A DNA stretch of 5,563 bases from Succinivibrio sp. (GTDB taxonomy: Bacteria > Pseudomonadota > Gammaproteobacteria > Enterobacterales > Succinivibrionaceae): positions 1 to 5,563 of the forward strand of contig JAGDBH010000180.1 of the NCBI GenBank assembly GCA_017959135.1, read 5' to 3'. The translations under genes and the position numbers were made by a program. Shown piece by piece: positions 5,221 to 5,563 of this stretch. Within the stretch, counting starts at the first letter, position 1. Each line of letters begins with the position of its first letter. The notes beneath the pieces were generated by a model, which was given only the letters and a program-made list of their open reading frames with translations, was not told where the DNA came from and ran no database searches.

Positions 5221-5563
5221 ATGGAAAGATTAGCCTATGAAAAGTTACTCGGTTGGAAAAACAATAAAAACAGAAAACCGCTTATACTTAACGGCGCAAG
5301 ACAGGTTGGAAAAACTTGGCTTCTAAAAGATTTCGGTGAAAAAGAGTATGAATCAGTAGCATATATAAACTGCGATGAAACAAAAGATCTAAAAGCTGTT
5401 TTCAGCGACTTTAACACAGATAGACTAATACGGGCTTTTTCAGCTATTTCTGGCGTTAATATAAAGCCAGAAAATACTCTTATTATTTTGGATGAGATCC
5501 AAATCATTCCTATAGGTTTAACATCTCTGAAGTACTTCTGTGAAAACGCACCAGAATACCATA
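5221..5563 (+). CDS. AAA_14/DUF4143-type ATPase, N-terminal part (runs off the window)
   Basis: The 114 visible residues start at ATG 5221, with a full AGGAGG (5207-5212) 8 nt upstream. A Walker A motif is at about 24-31 (LILNGARQVGKTWLL), an INCDE motif at about 49-53, and a Walker B at about 87-94 (TLIILDEIQ), followed by GLTSLKYFCENAPEYH. This is the N-terminal ATPase half of the large family that carries DUF4143 at the C-terminus, usually about 400 residues. The family is common in many copies in anaerobes and archaea; its biological role is not established. After DEIQ this copy has IIPIGL where I recall a Pro/Arg/Ala-containing stretch in relatives. Codons such as AGA, ATA and CTA are frequent, unlike in the ribosomal protein genes nearby, which may reflect low expression or transfer. 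The triple dyad repeat just upstream is the likely control region. The C-terminal half is outside the window. Confidence 0.9.
   Translation, partial: MERLAYEKLLGWKNNKNRKPLILNGARQVGKTWLLKDFGEKEYESVAYINCDETKDLKAVFSDFNTDRLIRAFSAISGVNIKPENTLIILDEIQIIPIGLTSLKYFCENAPEYH

Noticed and set aside
5235..5507. Minus-strand open frame of 90 codons
   Set aside because: It is antisense to the ATPase gene, whose Walker motifs are unmistakable.

Overview
The window looks like an AT-rich gammaproteobacterial chromosome. The conserved thrS-infC-rpmI-rplT order, an IF3 of exactly the E. coli length with a non-AUG start, an L35 ending in LPYA, and a tRNA-Val with an encoded CCA all point that way. The combination of a type III secretion chaperone and an AAA_14/DUF4143-type ATPase with these AT-rich housekeeping genes makes an anaerobic, host-associated lineage such as Succinivibrionaceae (Aeromonadales) plausible. 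That placement is inference from memory, not from a search.

Layout. (1) Positions 1-891, minus strand: a CesT-type secretion chaperone gene followed 18 nt downstream by a gene for a probable secreted partner. The 3' part of the second gene is disrupted by a 112-bp MITE-like inverted repeat. (2) 892-1345: a gene-poor, AT-rich spacer with several perfect dyads and a TATAAT on the chaperone side. (3) 1346-4781, minus strand: the translation operon thrS, infC, rpmI, rplT, with a TATAAT upstream of thrS and a strong intrinsic terminator after rplT. (4) 4832-4984, plus strand: a complete tRNA-Val(GAC) unit with promoter, gene and terminator, divergent from thrS. (5) 4985-5563, plus strand: three 32-bp-period dyad repeats in front of an AAA ATPase gene that runs off the window.

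The translation operon carries signs of layered autoregulation. The thrS leader has a 5-bp stem with a 7-nt loop showing GGU followed by A, as in the tRNA-Thr(GGU) anticodon arm, directly upstream of the Shine-Dalgarno. infC appears to start at AUA, the class of codon that IF3 itself discriminates against. The infC-rpmI gap can fold into a two-part hairpin where enterobacteria have an L20 operator. Together they suggest that ThrRS, IF3 and L20 each damp their own synthesis.

The candidates for something less described are the transposon-like hairpin in the secretion-partner gene and the structured triple repeat in front of the ATPase.
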